Part shown: positions 10,859 to 22,497 of the stretch, in pieces
Numbering within the stretch: the first letter of the stretch is position 1
Layout of the letters: each line of letters begins with the position of its first letter
DNA from: Endocalyx cinctus
Lineage: Eukaryota; Ascomycota; Sordariomycetes; Amphisphaeriales; Apiosporaceae
Reading direction: 5' to 3'
Assembly: GCA_001600455.1 (NCBI GenBank)
Contig: BCKC01000009.1
Location: 1,736,001-1,800,000 of the forward strand
Length of the DNA: 64,000 nucleotides
The notes under the pieces: generated by a model
What the model was told of the DNA's origin: nothing
The model's input: only the letters and a program-made list of their open reading frames with translations
The model's database searches: none
Translations under genes and position numbers: made by a program

Positions 10859-12954
10859 TTAGTTGGTCCAAAATCGTACCGCCTTATCGCGTCCACCTGA
10901 ACCTACCATCCCTCCGCTGGGACTCCAATCGACCGCATACACTTCGTCTTCGTGGCCAGGAAGATCGCCAACTAATTTGAAAGTTCGCATACTCCATAAC
11001 TTTAGTGTGGTATCACGAGAACACGTAATAGCAAGGCGCTAAACTATGTTATCAGCAAATGTCTAGCCAGTTCTTTTTTCCAGAATCCCATGGGATTGAT
11101 TGTACTTACAGAATCCGCCGAAAAGCTACATTGAAAAACTGGCGCAACCTGTGAAATGTTAGTAAAATACCCGGAAAGTGTACTGAATTTGGAGTCATCC
11201 TCCATCTTGCACGTCCTAGGAGACGTCACACAATCATAGAACAATAATGTCACAATAACGCGTGTTTTCTGACTCACATGACCTCGGAGAGTGGCGAGGA
11301 ATTTGCCATCGCTGTTGGACGTAGTTAGCATTGTGCGCCTAATCAAATTGTCGATGCGACGAGACTAAACGCCATATTTGTTTCTGTTTACTTACCGATC
11401 CCATATCTTGGTAGAATTGTCCCAGGACGCAGATGCAATCATGTTTCCGTCCGGAGAGAAAGATACATGATTCACTTGTTTCTGATGCCCTAGCAGACGA
11501 GACACCGGCTTTGTTCCGTGGGTAGAAGGCGACCAGAGGAAAATCGTGGCGTCGTCGCTCGCAGATACTAGCTTCTCCACAATCTCTCCCTTCTGTTTAG
11601 CCGTCTTCTCGAATCTCTCTCTTGCTTTGGCTCTCTTATCTTCTGTTGATTGTGGAATCTCCTTCGTGTGATCGAAATATCCGGTCCGAAGAACGAAGTC
11701 AGTAGATAAGGCGAGTGAATTTACCCAGTGGGCGTGAGAAGATAACGTGTGACGTAACGTGCCATCTGCTGAGTTCCAAACCTATGTTTCGGTAAGTCAA
11801 ACTTGGGCGCATTTTTTTTACAAGATATTTTTTTTTTTCAATTACCTTGATCGTCTTGTCCTGGCTGCTAGAGTATATCAAGTCGGTCCCGCCCCATCGC
11901 ACACAGGTTACACTTGTCTAGAACCGGTCAGCGTTGATCAAAACTTTTTCGATCCGCTTTGGACACTTACACGATGTCCCGATAAGACATGCTCTATCCG
12001 ACCAGAATTCGCAATCCATATCCGAATGGTGGAGTCCTTACTTGCTGATGCTATTCGTGCTGTATCGTCACGCCATAAGTGATATGGTTGCCTATGGTAA
12101 TGGTTATAATTAATAATTTTTTACATTCAGACAAAATGCAGAATTTAATCATATGACATACCATGCGATACTGTTTATCCATTTAGAGTGGCCAAGAAGA
12201 GGTTTACCAAGCGCTTGACCAGATTCAGGGTCCCAAATCCGGACTGTTTTGTCCATGGATCCTGTTGCCAGATACTGTGCATCTGCGCTCCAAGAAACTG
12301 CTAGAACCCACCCCGTATGGCCTTTTAGCTGGAATTTTGGTGTTCCACTGTCCGTGTTCCATATTCGTGCCGTATTGTCGCCTGATCCCGTAGCGCACAC
12401 GCTGGCAGACTTCGGGGAGAATTGTACCGTCAACACTGCTTGTCCGTGTCCCGGAACTTTATGCGCCATGCGCGTCACAGCTTGGACTTTGAAAACGGCC
12501 TGCGGCTCGGCGCTGAGGGTAAGGGTTGTTTCGAACGGATTTTCAATGCCATGTTTTCTTAGTACGGCTAAGAATTCCGTTGGGGATGGGTAATTGTCTA
12601 TCACGACGTCGGAGTTTGGTATATGTATACGGAAACGATACGGGGTGAAGTCTTCTCGATCCTAGGCTAGAATAAGTTTACGAACAGGATTTACAGTATT
12701 TCAACTTTACGGAGCGCATGGGTAGAGCCTACTCTTTCTAGCAATGTGTTAAGGAGTAACGAGACATTCTTCTCTGTGCCATCTGCCAAGGGTATCTCAA
12801 CCGTATCAACCAACTGATTTCCATCACCGTCAACGAATCTCGCCTTGAACGACCCAGCCTCAGCCGTTAAAGGTGTGACATCTTGCTGAATTTGGGTCTT
12901 TTCAAGCGCCTCACGACGCTGCCGTTTTGACGGAGGGGGCACAATTGTTGACAT
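10859..12954 (-). CDS. RSA4: 60S ribosome assembly WD40 protein Rsa4 / Notchless (NLE1)
   Basis: Model: complement(10859..11038, 11110..11148, 11278..11311, 11396..11781, 11846..11917, 11971..12091, 12162..12661, 12733..12954), 517 residues, close to the 515 of yeast Rsa4. It starts MSTIVPPPSKRQRR, as in fungal orthologues. An NLE domain (about 35-115) is followed by eight WD40 repeats (GHGQAVLTVQFSP, GHTGWVLAVSWS, GHSKWINSIAW, and so on), ending GSGGRDKAVRFWTN. Rsa4 binds the pre-60S particle and is pulled by the Rea1/Midasin AAA ATPase through its NLE (UBL-like) domain during nuclear maturation. All seven introns are GT-AG and in phase. The first donor had to be placed after LLNTLLER, because reading on gives an early stop. 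It shares a 719 bp divergent promoter with MSH4. Confidence 0.95.
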
Positions 12955-13673
12955 AATACAAAGCGGTAGGTTTTCTACTTGATTGTTAAGAATCAGAGAG
13001 CTTGTATTATAAAAAATGAAGGGTCGCCTGGCTAGCAGGTAAGTAATCTTCTATGGATATTGTATTGAACTTTTTTTTTTAGCGTTTCCTTATCGCGGGG
13101 TTATCTTCAATTTCGTAGGGTCTTTTTACTCTAAGAAGAAGAAAAAAAAAATATCCCACCTAAATTTATCTTATCTAAGCTTATCGATATAATCCTTGTC
13201 TTTATAACTATTAGTTTACTGTTACATAATCAAACTAATTTTGGCTGCGGCCCCTTAATGCCCTGTCAGGCTTTCACCTCCCAAGTATCGTCGTAGTAAT
13301 AACCCTTCGCGACTTCTTGTCATGTTAAAAACTAGGTAATTGAATTGAAGGAAGCCAGAAGGTCTCCATTTACATACGCGTACATTCCGTGTAATCTATC
13401 AAACTACCTAAGAAGCTGTAACTTCTCAGAACATGGATCTAGAAAATGTCTGCAACCTCAAGGGATCACAAATCTTTATTTATACCCTCTCCCAGGCAAT
13501 AAGACCTACCTAGTAGTCGATACTTGAACATGCTCGTACTTCCAACTAATAATCTTCAAGAACTTCAAGATATTTGTTGGTCAGTCAAAAGTAAATAAGT
13601 AACACGGAACTCTGATTATCAAACCTGAAACATCGGCGATAATATCAAACAAGAGTTTCTATCATTTTCTACA
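12955..13673. promoter_or_regulatory. divergent promoter of RSA4 and MSH4
   Basis: 719 bp between the two start codons, AT-rich with A/T runs near 13073-13080 and 13138-13150. No TATA box stands out on either side, and no other gene is visible. Coregulation is not implied: one partner is a growth gene, the other meiotic. Confidence 0.5.
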
Positions 13674-16600
13674 ATGAATCCTTCTCAGCCATCTCGAGGA
13701 GACACACCTCGCATGAATTATGCCTCCTCCAGCTTCTCCTTTCCTTCTCGTAACATGGTATCGAGGTCATCTACGACTCGGTCTGCATCTTCTTCCACCC
13801 CTCACCCGTATACTAGGCCATCAAGACCGAGCACTGCTGCAAGTCAGTATCCTTATCCTCAGGGCCTTCCCCGCTCTGCCACGAGTTTATCTGGCCGTCC
13901 AGGTAATAGTCGTCATACGAGTACTGCTTCTGGAAGGAAATCCCGCGGTACCTCGTCGATATGGGGATCGGACTCCCACGATATCATCTGCGCCGTGAGT
14001 GAAGCACGTGGCATTTCACCATCTGTCGGATTAGCGTTCGTGAATATTACTACAAATGAGGTCATACTAAGCCAGATATGTGATTCTCAATTCTACGTCA
14101 AAACACTTCACAAGACCAAGTTGTACGACCCTTCTATCATCCTAATGGCCAATACTGCTTTTCCGCCGAATCAGCAATCCAGTCTACGCTCGCTTCTAGA
14201 GGAGGACTTTCGTGAGACCCCTATCGAGCCACTAGATCGTAAATACTGGTCTGAAACGTCTGGTTTGGACTTTATTCAAACATTGGCATTCAAGGAAGAT
14301 CTTGAAGCAATCAAAGTAGCAATCCAAGGCAATTTCTATGCCACTTGCTCATTTGCCGCGGTAAGGACTTTTCATTGTCGCTTTGATTTCTCAAACGGTT
14401 TTCACCTTTTTATGTGCTAAAAAGCGATGATAGGTCATCCACTACGTTAAATTGTCTTGTCGCATATCGATACTTTCTCATTCCCTGCGTATCAGGTATC
14501 AGCCTTCGGAAGACACCATGATGATCGATATTCCCACGATTTACTCTCTTGAACTCATCCAAAATCTGCAAGACTCCAGATCTAAACATTGCCTATTTGG
14601 GCTCGTAAATGAGACACTTACGCCTATGGGATCAAGGATTCTACGTAGCAACATCTTACAGCCATCGTGCCAAGTCAAGAATACTCTCATTCCTCGGTAT
14701 GATGCGGTGGAAGAACTGACAATGAAAGAAGACATGTTTTGTGGGATTCGCAAAGGCATGATTTCATTTAAAACGCACAAAACTTGATTACAGCTAATTG
14801 TTTTCTCCCAGCCCTCAAGGAATTCTCCGATGTAGAAAAGCTCTTAACTAGTGTAAGAGCTCATCTGTTATCTATCAATTGGGTACAGAACATTATCTAA
14901 CTACTTCAAGCTTGTCATGGTACCCGAGGAAGCATCAATATATAATTCCGAACAAGCAATCAATTACATCTTGAAGATAAAAGCGTTTGTGTTCGCCATT
15001 TCGCCTTTGCATTCGGCCTTGGATACTGCACAATGTGATTTACTGTGCAGAATACGGGAAGTTTGTCGCCCCGAACTTGTTCAACCCGTGATTAATCTTA
15101 TAGCCAACACAGTCAACGAAGATGTCACTGCTGCAAAGAAACCCGTGGACATGCGCAATCAACGAACCTACGCCGTCAAGGTAATATTTATACAGAATCA
15201 ACTCAATAAGTTCCAACGATATTGACTGATATTTTGTTACAAGTCCGGCGTGAATGGCTTGCTTGATGTTGCTCGCCAAACATATAAGGAGGCGACAGAT
15301 GATATTTACCAGCATATTGAAGAGCTTAACTGTTAGTAGCCATATAACTCCTTCGCTGTAATGTATTTTAACGACACTCCAAGGTTCGCATGATATGTCG
15401 GCGGTTCCTCAGTCTGATCCTAATCGTCGGTTTTTCATGAGAGTTAGGAAGTGTGATTTTGAAGACAGACCCCTCCCTGATATTCTCATCAATCGATATC
15501 CCAACCGAGAATGGATTGAGTGCCAAACTTTGTTCATGGTCCAACTAAACAATCGTCTGACTGACTCTTACAATGAAGCAATTATGCTCAGCGATAAGAT
15601 CATTCAAGAATTATTGGGAGAGATCCGTAGCCACGTACCGGACCTCTTTCGTATTTGCGAAGGTATTGCTTTGCTTGATATGGTTACCTCCTTCGGCCAA
15701 TCTGCCACGACACTGGATTATGTTCGACCTGAACTAGGTGACAAATTGGCCCTCAAAGGTGCCCGTCACCCAATCCATACACGAGTAAGCCTCTCGCGAT
15801 GTCACATATTGTACTGGCTGATCCTTCATAGTTGAACGCTGGTGGATTTGTTCCTAATGATGTCTTCGCAAGTGAAGAGCATCGCTTTCAAATCATCACT
15901 GGTTGTAATATGAGCGGGAAGAGTACGTATATCCGAATGATTGCATTGCTGCAAGTCATGGCGCAGATTGGTTCCTTCGTGCCAGTTCAGTATGCGGAAT
16001 TTCGTATGGTTCAGCAGCTTTTCGTTCGGATGTCTACGGACGATAGTATCGAGGCCAATATGTCTACATTTTCTCTCGAGATGCGAGAGATAGCATTCAT
16101 CCTAAGGTAAGTTGATTCTCTATTCTATTTTACGAGCCAATCTAATCCACGGGCAGGAACATAAATGAGAATAGCCTTGTTATTATTGACGAGCTTGGAC
16201 GTGGTACCAGCACCAGAGACGGGCTAGCCATTGCTATCGCCATATCCGAAGCTCTTACTCAGAGCAAAGCAATGATATGGTTTGCCACTCATTTTCAACA
16301 GCTAAGTATGACTCTAATGAATACCGCTTTTGGCATAATTGTCTGCTTACCGTATTTTACAGCTAAAATCTTGAGAGGGCGAGAGGGCGTTATTAATCTC
16401 CACTTAGCAACCGAGATGTCAGGTGCAGATGGTGATAGACCTAAGATGACCATGCTGTACAAAATTACGTCGGGTCCATTGACTGAAGATAATTACGGTG
16501 TAAATCTTGCCCGAGCTATGGGATTTCCGTCTCAGTTCATTCGTACGGCGGAACATGTCTCTCAAACTCTATTAGAGGACATCGAACGCAAGAAACAAGA

Positions 16601-16814
16601 CTCAGAGTCAAGACGACTCGCCGAGCGCAGGATTTTGATCATCAACTTACACCGAACTCTCTTACAGTTACGAGACTCTAATATGGATGATGAAGCCCTA
16701 GGAAGCTATCTCAGACGACTCCAAAGGGAGTTCATTAATAGGATGGAGAAGCTCGATCAAAGCGCTGACGATGAAATTCGAAGCGATATTGAATATGATT
16801 CAAGTCATTCGTGA
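13674..16814 (+). CDS. MSH4: meiotic MutS homologue Msh4
   Basis: Model: join(13674..14360, 14434..14755, 14812..14852, 14911..15180, 15244..15331, 15384..15784, 15832..16106, 16157..16305, 16363..16814), 894 residues. A Ser/Pro-rich tail (1-95) precedes the MutS connector, lever and clamp regions, and a C-terminal ABC ATPase with Walker A GCNMSGKST (about 627) and Walker B/signature IIDELGRGTS (about 702). There is no N-terminal mismatch-recognition domain, which fits Msh4 rather than Msh2, Msh3 or Msh6. Family signatures include YATCSFAAVIHYVKLSCRI and PMGSRILRSNILQP. Msh4 acts with Msh5 as a sliding clamp stabilising Holliday junctions for interfering crossovers. Intron 2 must use a GC donor (14756-14757) to keep IRK-ALKEF intact. 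The last intron is 57 nt, in frame and stop-free. Confidence 0.94.
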
Positions 16815-17575
16815 AAGAGGTTTAAAGAATGTTTCATATCACTTCAAGCTCATCGTACTTCGTTATATAGAACTAAGAGGTAGTGGGAACAACCTTACAA
16901 GACTGCTCGTTAAGGAGGACGGAGATAAAGGGGTTTACTTGATATTAAATACTATATGAGAGGCGATATGTATTCGTCTATAAAAGAGAATTAGGAATGT
17001 CTATAGTTGCTATACGATACTGGCTACTCAGCTAATAGTTCCAATGGAGCTCCTGACAAGATGTGAACTCACCGATAACGGAGACATGTAGCTTGGCCCA
17101 CTCTAAAGGCGTGTGTGACTTGGCCTAAGATATTCAAGCGAGATACCGGACGCAGCAAGTGAATGACATATTCTGATAGAGATATTGAGCTACCATATAA
17201 GTAAGGTAGTGTCACTAATATACAAGCGGGAGCTACCTACCCCGCCGCCCAAGATCTAGATAGCTCCAGATGAACATCGCCTATTTGAATTAGAGTTCAT
17301 TTAACGTTAGTCTTATCCATTCGCATGTAAATTAATCAGCTACTTAATTATCTTGAAAATATTTTCTCGGAGTAATAGTCACTATACGAGACGTTGACAG
17401 GTCCGATTGCTAATTTATTCCGTAAGAGGTGGATCATCTTGGTAATTACGATTCTCTATCGCCGATTACTTTATTTGACTAGGAGAAAAACTTGAGCCGC
17501 AGACAAAAGTTTGAGCACAGTCAACATAATATTAACAGAATATCCCCACACGGGAGAGGATACCTGTAATCAATC
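16815..17575. other. intergenic, no gene seen
   Basis: 761 bp between the MSH4 stop and the next start, both on the plus strand. It is AT-rich, with only short chance ORFs. It must hold the MSH4 3' end and the promoter of the gamma-synthase-like gene; no motif stands out. Confidence 0.5.
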
Positions 17576-19115
17576 ATGTCTCATGGACTCCCCAATGGAA
17601 ACGTGGAGGTAACTCTGGATCCTCCGGCTAACCCGGAGCTGGTGGAGGGTCTGGCGCATCAGAACCCGGTCGCAGGGGTTACGGTCCAGGACAATAATGG
17701 CAACGTCACAGAAACACCCGAATCTTCGACTTCACTGGCTGCAAGACTACAGCATCTGTCTTTGTCGGCACAGACAATTCACGCCGACGACTACTTAAAT
17801 TCACACCCGTCCGTGGCGCCGCCCATGCATGTCTCGACCACATTTCGATATAATGATGACCCGGACCAGCTAAGGTCATGGGATAATATTAACGTGAGAT
17901 CTCCTTAAATATCCTCTGTTGGTTATATGAATTTCTCTCCTTTTTTACCTACTTCGAGGCAACTTTGCGATTACAAGTCATATCCCAACGGAGTTCATGA
18001 TTTTCTCCCCAGTTAAATAAATACTATGAAAACGGAGAGGCAACGCGCTGACATGAAGAAACGGTTAGCCTAACAACCCTCATGACTCACACGTGTACTC
18101 TCGAGACAGCGCACCAAACTCGAGCCGCATGGAGGCAATTCTGACCTCGATTCTGGGCGGGCCGGCGTTGACGTACAGCTCGGGATTATCAGCCTTCCAC
18201 GCGCTCCTCGTGTTCCTGAACCCGCGACGGATCGCTATCGGAGGCGGCTACCACGGCTGTCACGGCGTCATCCAGGTCATGAAAAAGCTGACGGGGCTCA
18301 AAGTTTTGGACCTCGACTGCGCCGACGAGGAGCTCGAAAAGGGGGACGTGATCCACATCGAAACGCCGCTCAACCCGACGGGCGAGGCCCGCGACTTGAG
18401 CTTCTACGCCGAGAAGGCAAAGCGCGTGGGCGCGTTCCTCACCGTCGACGCGACGTTCGCGCCCCCGCCCCTGCTGGACCCGTTCGAATGGGGCGCCGAC
18501 GTGATCATGCACAGCGGGACCAAGTACTTCGGCGGGCACAGCGACATGCTGTGCGGCGTCCTCGCCGTGGCGCCGCGACACGCCGCCGACGGGTGGGTCC
18601 CCCGGATGCTGGCCGAGCGGCTCGTGCTCGGGTCCGTCATGGGCAGCCTCGAAGGGTGGCTCGGGGTCCGCAGCCTGAGGACGCTGGAGCTGCGGGTGCG
18701 GAAGCAGAGCGCCGACGCCGGGAAGCTGGTCGCTTGGCTCGCGGGCGAGAGCGAAAGTAACGAAGTCGTCGCCGGCGCCGTCCTCTCGGTGCACCACGCG
18801 AGCCTGCAGAAGGAGGCCGGAGACGAGACTTCCTGGCTGAGGAGGCAGATGCCGCGCGGGTTCGGCCCCGTCTTCGCCGTTTACCTGAGAGATGCGGACG
18901 ACGCGCGCAGGCTCCCGTCGAAGCTGAAGCTCTTTCATCACGCTACGAGTCTGGGTGGAGTCGAGAGCTTGATCGAGTGGCGCGCCATGTCCGACGCTGG
19001 GGTCGATAAGAGATTGTTGCGTGTTAGCGTTGGTATTGAGGGCTGGGAGGACCTGAGGGATGATTTATTACAGGGATTTGAGGCTTTAGCTCGGGACAAG
19101 AAGGAGAAGAAGTGA
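17576..19115 (+). CDS. cystathionine gamma-synthase-like PLP enzyme
   Basis: Cys/Met-metabolism PLP family (fold type I) of the trans-sulfuration group. Model: join(17576..17893, 18069..19115), 454 residues. Exon 1 has a disordered start followed by HADDYLNSHPSVAPPMHVSTTFRY. A 175-nt intron separates it from PNNPHDSHVYSRD. Visible signatures are LTYSSGLSAFHALL, GGYHGCHGVIQVMKKLTG, HIETPLNPTGEARD, TVDATFAPPPLLDPFEWGAD and SGTKYFGGHSD, where the lysine should bind PLP. The product could be a cystathionine gamma-synthase or a related gamma-replacing or eliminating enzyme; the sequence alone does not fix the substrate. Exon 2 is very GC-rich between about 18110 and 18990, producing long spurious antisense ORFs. 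The next gene rightwards is a small Cys-rich gene, with no sign of an operon-like link. Confidence 0.9.
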
Positions 19116-19859
19116 AGAGGTGAGTTCCTTACTCACATTGGCGGATAGAGACGGACAGTGAAATAGTGTGATATTTGGAATGTATGAAAGATAATTCGAT
19201 CAGATTGATTATACCTGAGGTTGTAATCCCTCTGGTCATTGCAACTAGATTGTATAAGAGCTTGTTACCACCCACACAGCCATAGTGCCAGCATAACAAA
19301 ACGGTCTGGCTTGTCTGCATTCATCCCATAACATACACACACACTGACTCAGCTGTGGGCAGCTGTGAATACTAACATGATTAAGTACATAAGTACGGAG
19401 TATTCGGCCAACTATATTCTAAGCTGAGATCAACTGCTTTATCCAGTGAGTCTTACAGGGGATTCACTTTCATTTGAGTTTCTAAGTTACTTTCTCTGAT
19501 ACCCCCGTGGTGTTTTCTACTCTTTTAATACCAAATTAAATCTCCCGGCCGTGTGAAAATCTCATTCTCATTTAATTTCGGGCAACTGTCTTCAACCTAG
19601 ATCAGATCACACAGAAACCAGCGACGAGTATAAACGTCAACACATACGATCTTCAAAATACCTGCAGTTATTGATGCAGAACAGAGTCGTATCAACCACT
19701 TCATCTCCCGCCCGTCTTATATGCGTTTTCAGCACTGCCATCAAATCTTATTCCCATCCCGAAGAGAGTTGATCAAATACAACTCTCTCAACTTGTCGAA
19801 TTTGAATGTACCTCTCCATTAAGGGTATATAATTGTATTTCAATCTTGATCCCAAAACC
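19116..19859. other. intergenic, no gene seen
   Basis: 744 bp holding the 3' end of the gamma-synthase-like gene and the promoter of the first small Cys-rich gene. One TACGGAGTA copy lies at 19394-19402. No RNA gene is seen. Confidence 0.5.
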
Positions 19860-20237
19860 ATGTCTTGCATTTCACATCGCTCCAGTACGCTGTGTCGAGC
19901 TTCTAGCGACGTGGTCAGTCTATGTGTTCCATTTTATCACTACAATTCTAACTTAGTTTCTGTAGCCACGTAGGCAAATATTGCGGAAGCAAGTCTGGTA
20001 CTGTGTAAGTTCTTTCTAATTTATATCCTTCATCACCTTTCTAGATGTTAGCTAATCCCTGGCTAGTGTAACTGTGGCCACGGTCCAATGCCTTCAAACC
20101 AATATGTATCTTGTGTGTCGTGTTCGCGTCAGCCTTGTTCATACTGTACAGTAGAGACAATTATAGAATGGAGTCGAGAGGTTTTGGATATCCATCCAGG
20201 AGGATTGGGACATGTTTCTGGAACACGGATTTCTTAA
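19860..20237 (+). CDS. small Cys-rich, probably zinc-binding protein (three exons)
   Basis: Too fragmented for ORF calling. Model: join(19860..19913, 19966..20004, 20067..20237), 87 residues. Exon 1 is MSCISHRSSTLCRASSDV (donor GTCAGT); exon 2 encodes PRRQILRKQVWYC (donor GTAAGT); exon 3 begins CNCGHGPMPSNQYVSC and continues VSCSRQPCSYCTVE to a TAA. All junctions are phase 0. The CxC and CxxC pairs resemble a two-zinc ribbon or knuckle. WYCCxCGxGPM-type cores recur, as I recall, in small fungal hypothetical proteins near secondary-metabolism or transcription-factor loci; that memory is not a search result. No signal peptide is visible. A related gene lies convergently at 20497-20913. Confidence 0.62.
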
Positions 20238-20496
20238 ACCGGAGGCCAGCTTAGATTTAACTCAAGGAGAATCAGCATTATTATCGAGAGAAGTATACCA
20301 CTCAGTTTAGGGAGAGGAGCAATTTTATCCGAGCTGTTATGGAAGAGAATCGCCTGCCTCAGCAATTCCTACATCGGAGAAGTAACTGTAATAACCCAAG
20401 TGCCATCGACCCTACCTGGCTACTTCCTTCACACCAGCGTCATATCTGATTACCCTTACACTAGACTAGGATCAACACATTCCATTTTCTTTTTCA

Positions 20497-20913
20497 TCAT
20501 CCATGTGCATATTCTAGTACGTTGCAATTAATACATCTGCAGTGCCTGCGGCAAAACTGGCATGCTACACAAGTCATGAGGTACCGGCCTGAGCCACACT
20601 GACACTTTAGGTAAAAAAAAAATATGGTTCGTTAGATAGGTTCAATCTTTCCATTACGTGGCCAAGTATTGATAGTTTTGCCTCTCCTCACCTGACCGGA
20701 GAAAGGAGAAAAGTCGAAATAGAATACTTACACAATACCAAACGGGAACCCATACTCTACGCCTTATGCCTCTTGGTCTTGTTCGTCTCCGAGGCTATCG
20801 AGCAAGGACGAGGATTTCACGTGTTAGAATTCTCTATTAGATGTAGAGGGAAGGGGTTGCGAACTGCTGCTGGCAGGTATGTATAGAGTTTTAAGCTTGG
20901 ACATGCTTACCAT
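20497..20913 (-). CDS. small Cys-rich protein, paralogue of the preceding gene
   Basis: Proposed model: complement(20497..20604, 20732..20794, 20911..20913), 57 residues. Exon 2 encodes an Arg-rich segment ending VWVPVWYC with a GTAAGT donor. Exon 3 starts CQCGSGRYLMTC and continues VACQFCRRHCRCINC, then a short tail and TGA. The last intron falls at exactly the same place (WYC|C) as in the neighbour at 19860-20237, which supports homology and reality. Nine cysteines in 36 residues suggest metal binding. The start is the weak point: an ATG immediately followed by GTAAGC at 20908-20913 would give a one-codon first exon; alternatively the true start is elsewhere or the gene is a relic. The two genes converge with 259 bp between stops. 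Confidence 0.5.
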
Positions 20914-22497
20914 GACTGTAAAAGTGGTTTTTTTTTTCACGACGTCTATTTATATATATAGCCGCGACCTGAATTTTTCATACGGAAACCTGAGCTTCTG
21001 AAATATAAGTTGATTCTCTAGATGTTTGACTGTTGTCGTACAAGTGAGCATACTCGCGATACCTTAAGTTAGCGAAGTGGGTTTTCAATAAGGAGAAATG
21101 AGAACTGCTCGACGAGAAGATTCTGTTTTCTATATAGTTTCTCGACGTATCATAGTGAGTTATTCGTATTGCACAATATAACCAAGCCATCCACAAATCT
21201 ACTTAAGTATTCACACGAGAATTCACAGAGTGATAGAAATCTAGACGATTTTGCACATACTCCTTGACTAACCAAAAAAAAAAAAAACCTGGAGCAACGC
21301 AAAATCATTCTCTCTTAAACAGTAGTATCGACGAAAGCACTCTATTTACATCTGATTGATAGCATGAAATGTTTAACATCTTCGCTATGCCACACGCACA
21401 TGTATCGAGTTTGTGAGCTGTAATGATTTCACGGACTAAGCGATTGAGAGAAACAAATACAATTATATAACTAGTTCTACTGTCAGCGCACTTACTCTAG
21501 TTCATGAAGTTTTAGGGTAAGCCATATATTGAAGCATTTATCTAGTTGGTGATTTTTAAGTAGAAAACCGAGTAGCTTTACTGCTCAAGAGGAACTATCT
21601 CGTAGGGGCTACTCTTCGGAGTAGGACTCGGGTCTTCTCTCAGATGATCGAGGGAGAGAATGGGCTTGAAAATGGTGAATATTTAGGAAATCAGCCCCGA
21701 GTCAAATTGAAACACTGCTCAAATAAACAATCATCGTAGTAGTCTGCATGGAACCTATGCTTTTTACCGGACATTCCACGGCTTACTCCAATGTTCAAAT
21801 GACAAGAGTTCGTATGAAGCAGCTAACCTAGAGGAACGTCAACGTCTAATCTATCGATAAAAGTGAATATGTACCTCTATCTAGAAGTAGAAGTTAGTTT
21901 CTATCGAAGTTTCAAAGTGAAGAATTCAAATCGAGGTCTGCTAATAGTAAGTGATCTAAGAGAACTTACGTATTAGCTATTCAGACGGATTTATAGATCA
22001 GTTTATATGAGATCAACTACCAGGCTGAGAGATATTCTTTCTGAGTGTTCAATAATTTTAAATCACTTTAAACCCTTGAATTTCTAATAGAAAGTTAAGA
22101 GAGGAAGAAGAGAATCGAATACGGAAGATGTTGCTTGAAGCTGGATTACATTCATTATCTGATGCATCAATCATAAAATATGCAATAAATGAATTGCACC
22201 CCAAATATGCGCCTAAACAGATATTCTACTAAACGCGCTTGCTTTTTCAATCCACTTAAAAATCACAGTTAGAGAAGCTTAAAGCTGCATTAATGTAACT
22301 TCGAGTTAATGTCTGTTGCCTGTATACTCTCACAATTTCGACCTACAACAACCTCTAATTCATTAATCCCCGCCTGAATTTCTTTAATTGATAAACAGTT
22401 TACCAAAAACGAGCTCTTATTCATATATTCATTCCTCAGTTGGTACCAGCATTATCCAAACTTTACCAATATTTTCATCTTCGTACGATCATCAACT
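20914..22497. other. intergenic, no gene seen
   Basis: About 1.6 kb of AT-rich DNA upstream of the THO subunit gene (+) and of the small Cys-rich gene (-). It holds short homopolymers, for example an A run near 21273-21287. The only track-length ORF (20978-21196, minus) lacks features. Confidence 0.5.

Noticed and set aside
18189..18941. 250-codon minus-strand ORF across the gamma-synthase-like gene
   Set aside because: Antisense shadow of a very GC-rich exon; the composition is Arg/Pro/Ala/Gly-biased with no domain, while the plus strand has clear PLP-enzyme motifs.
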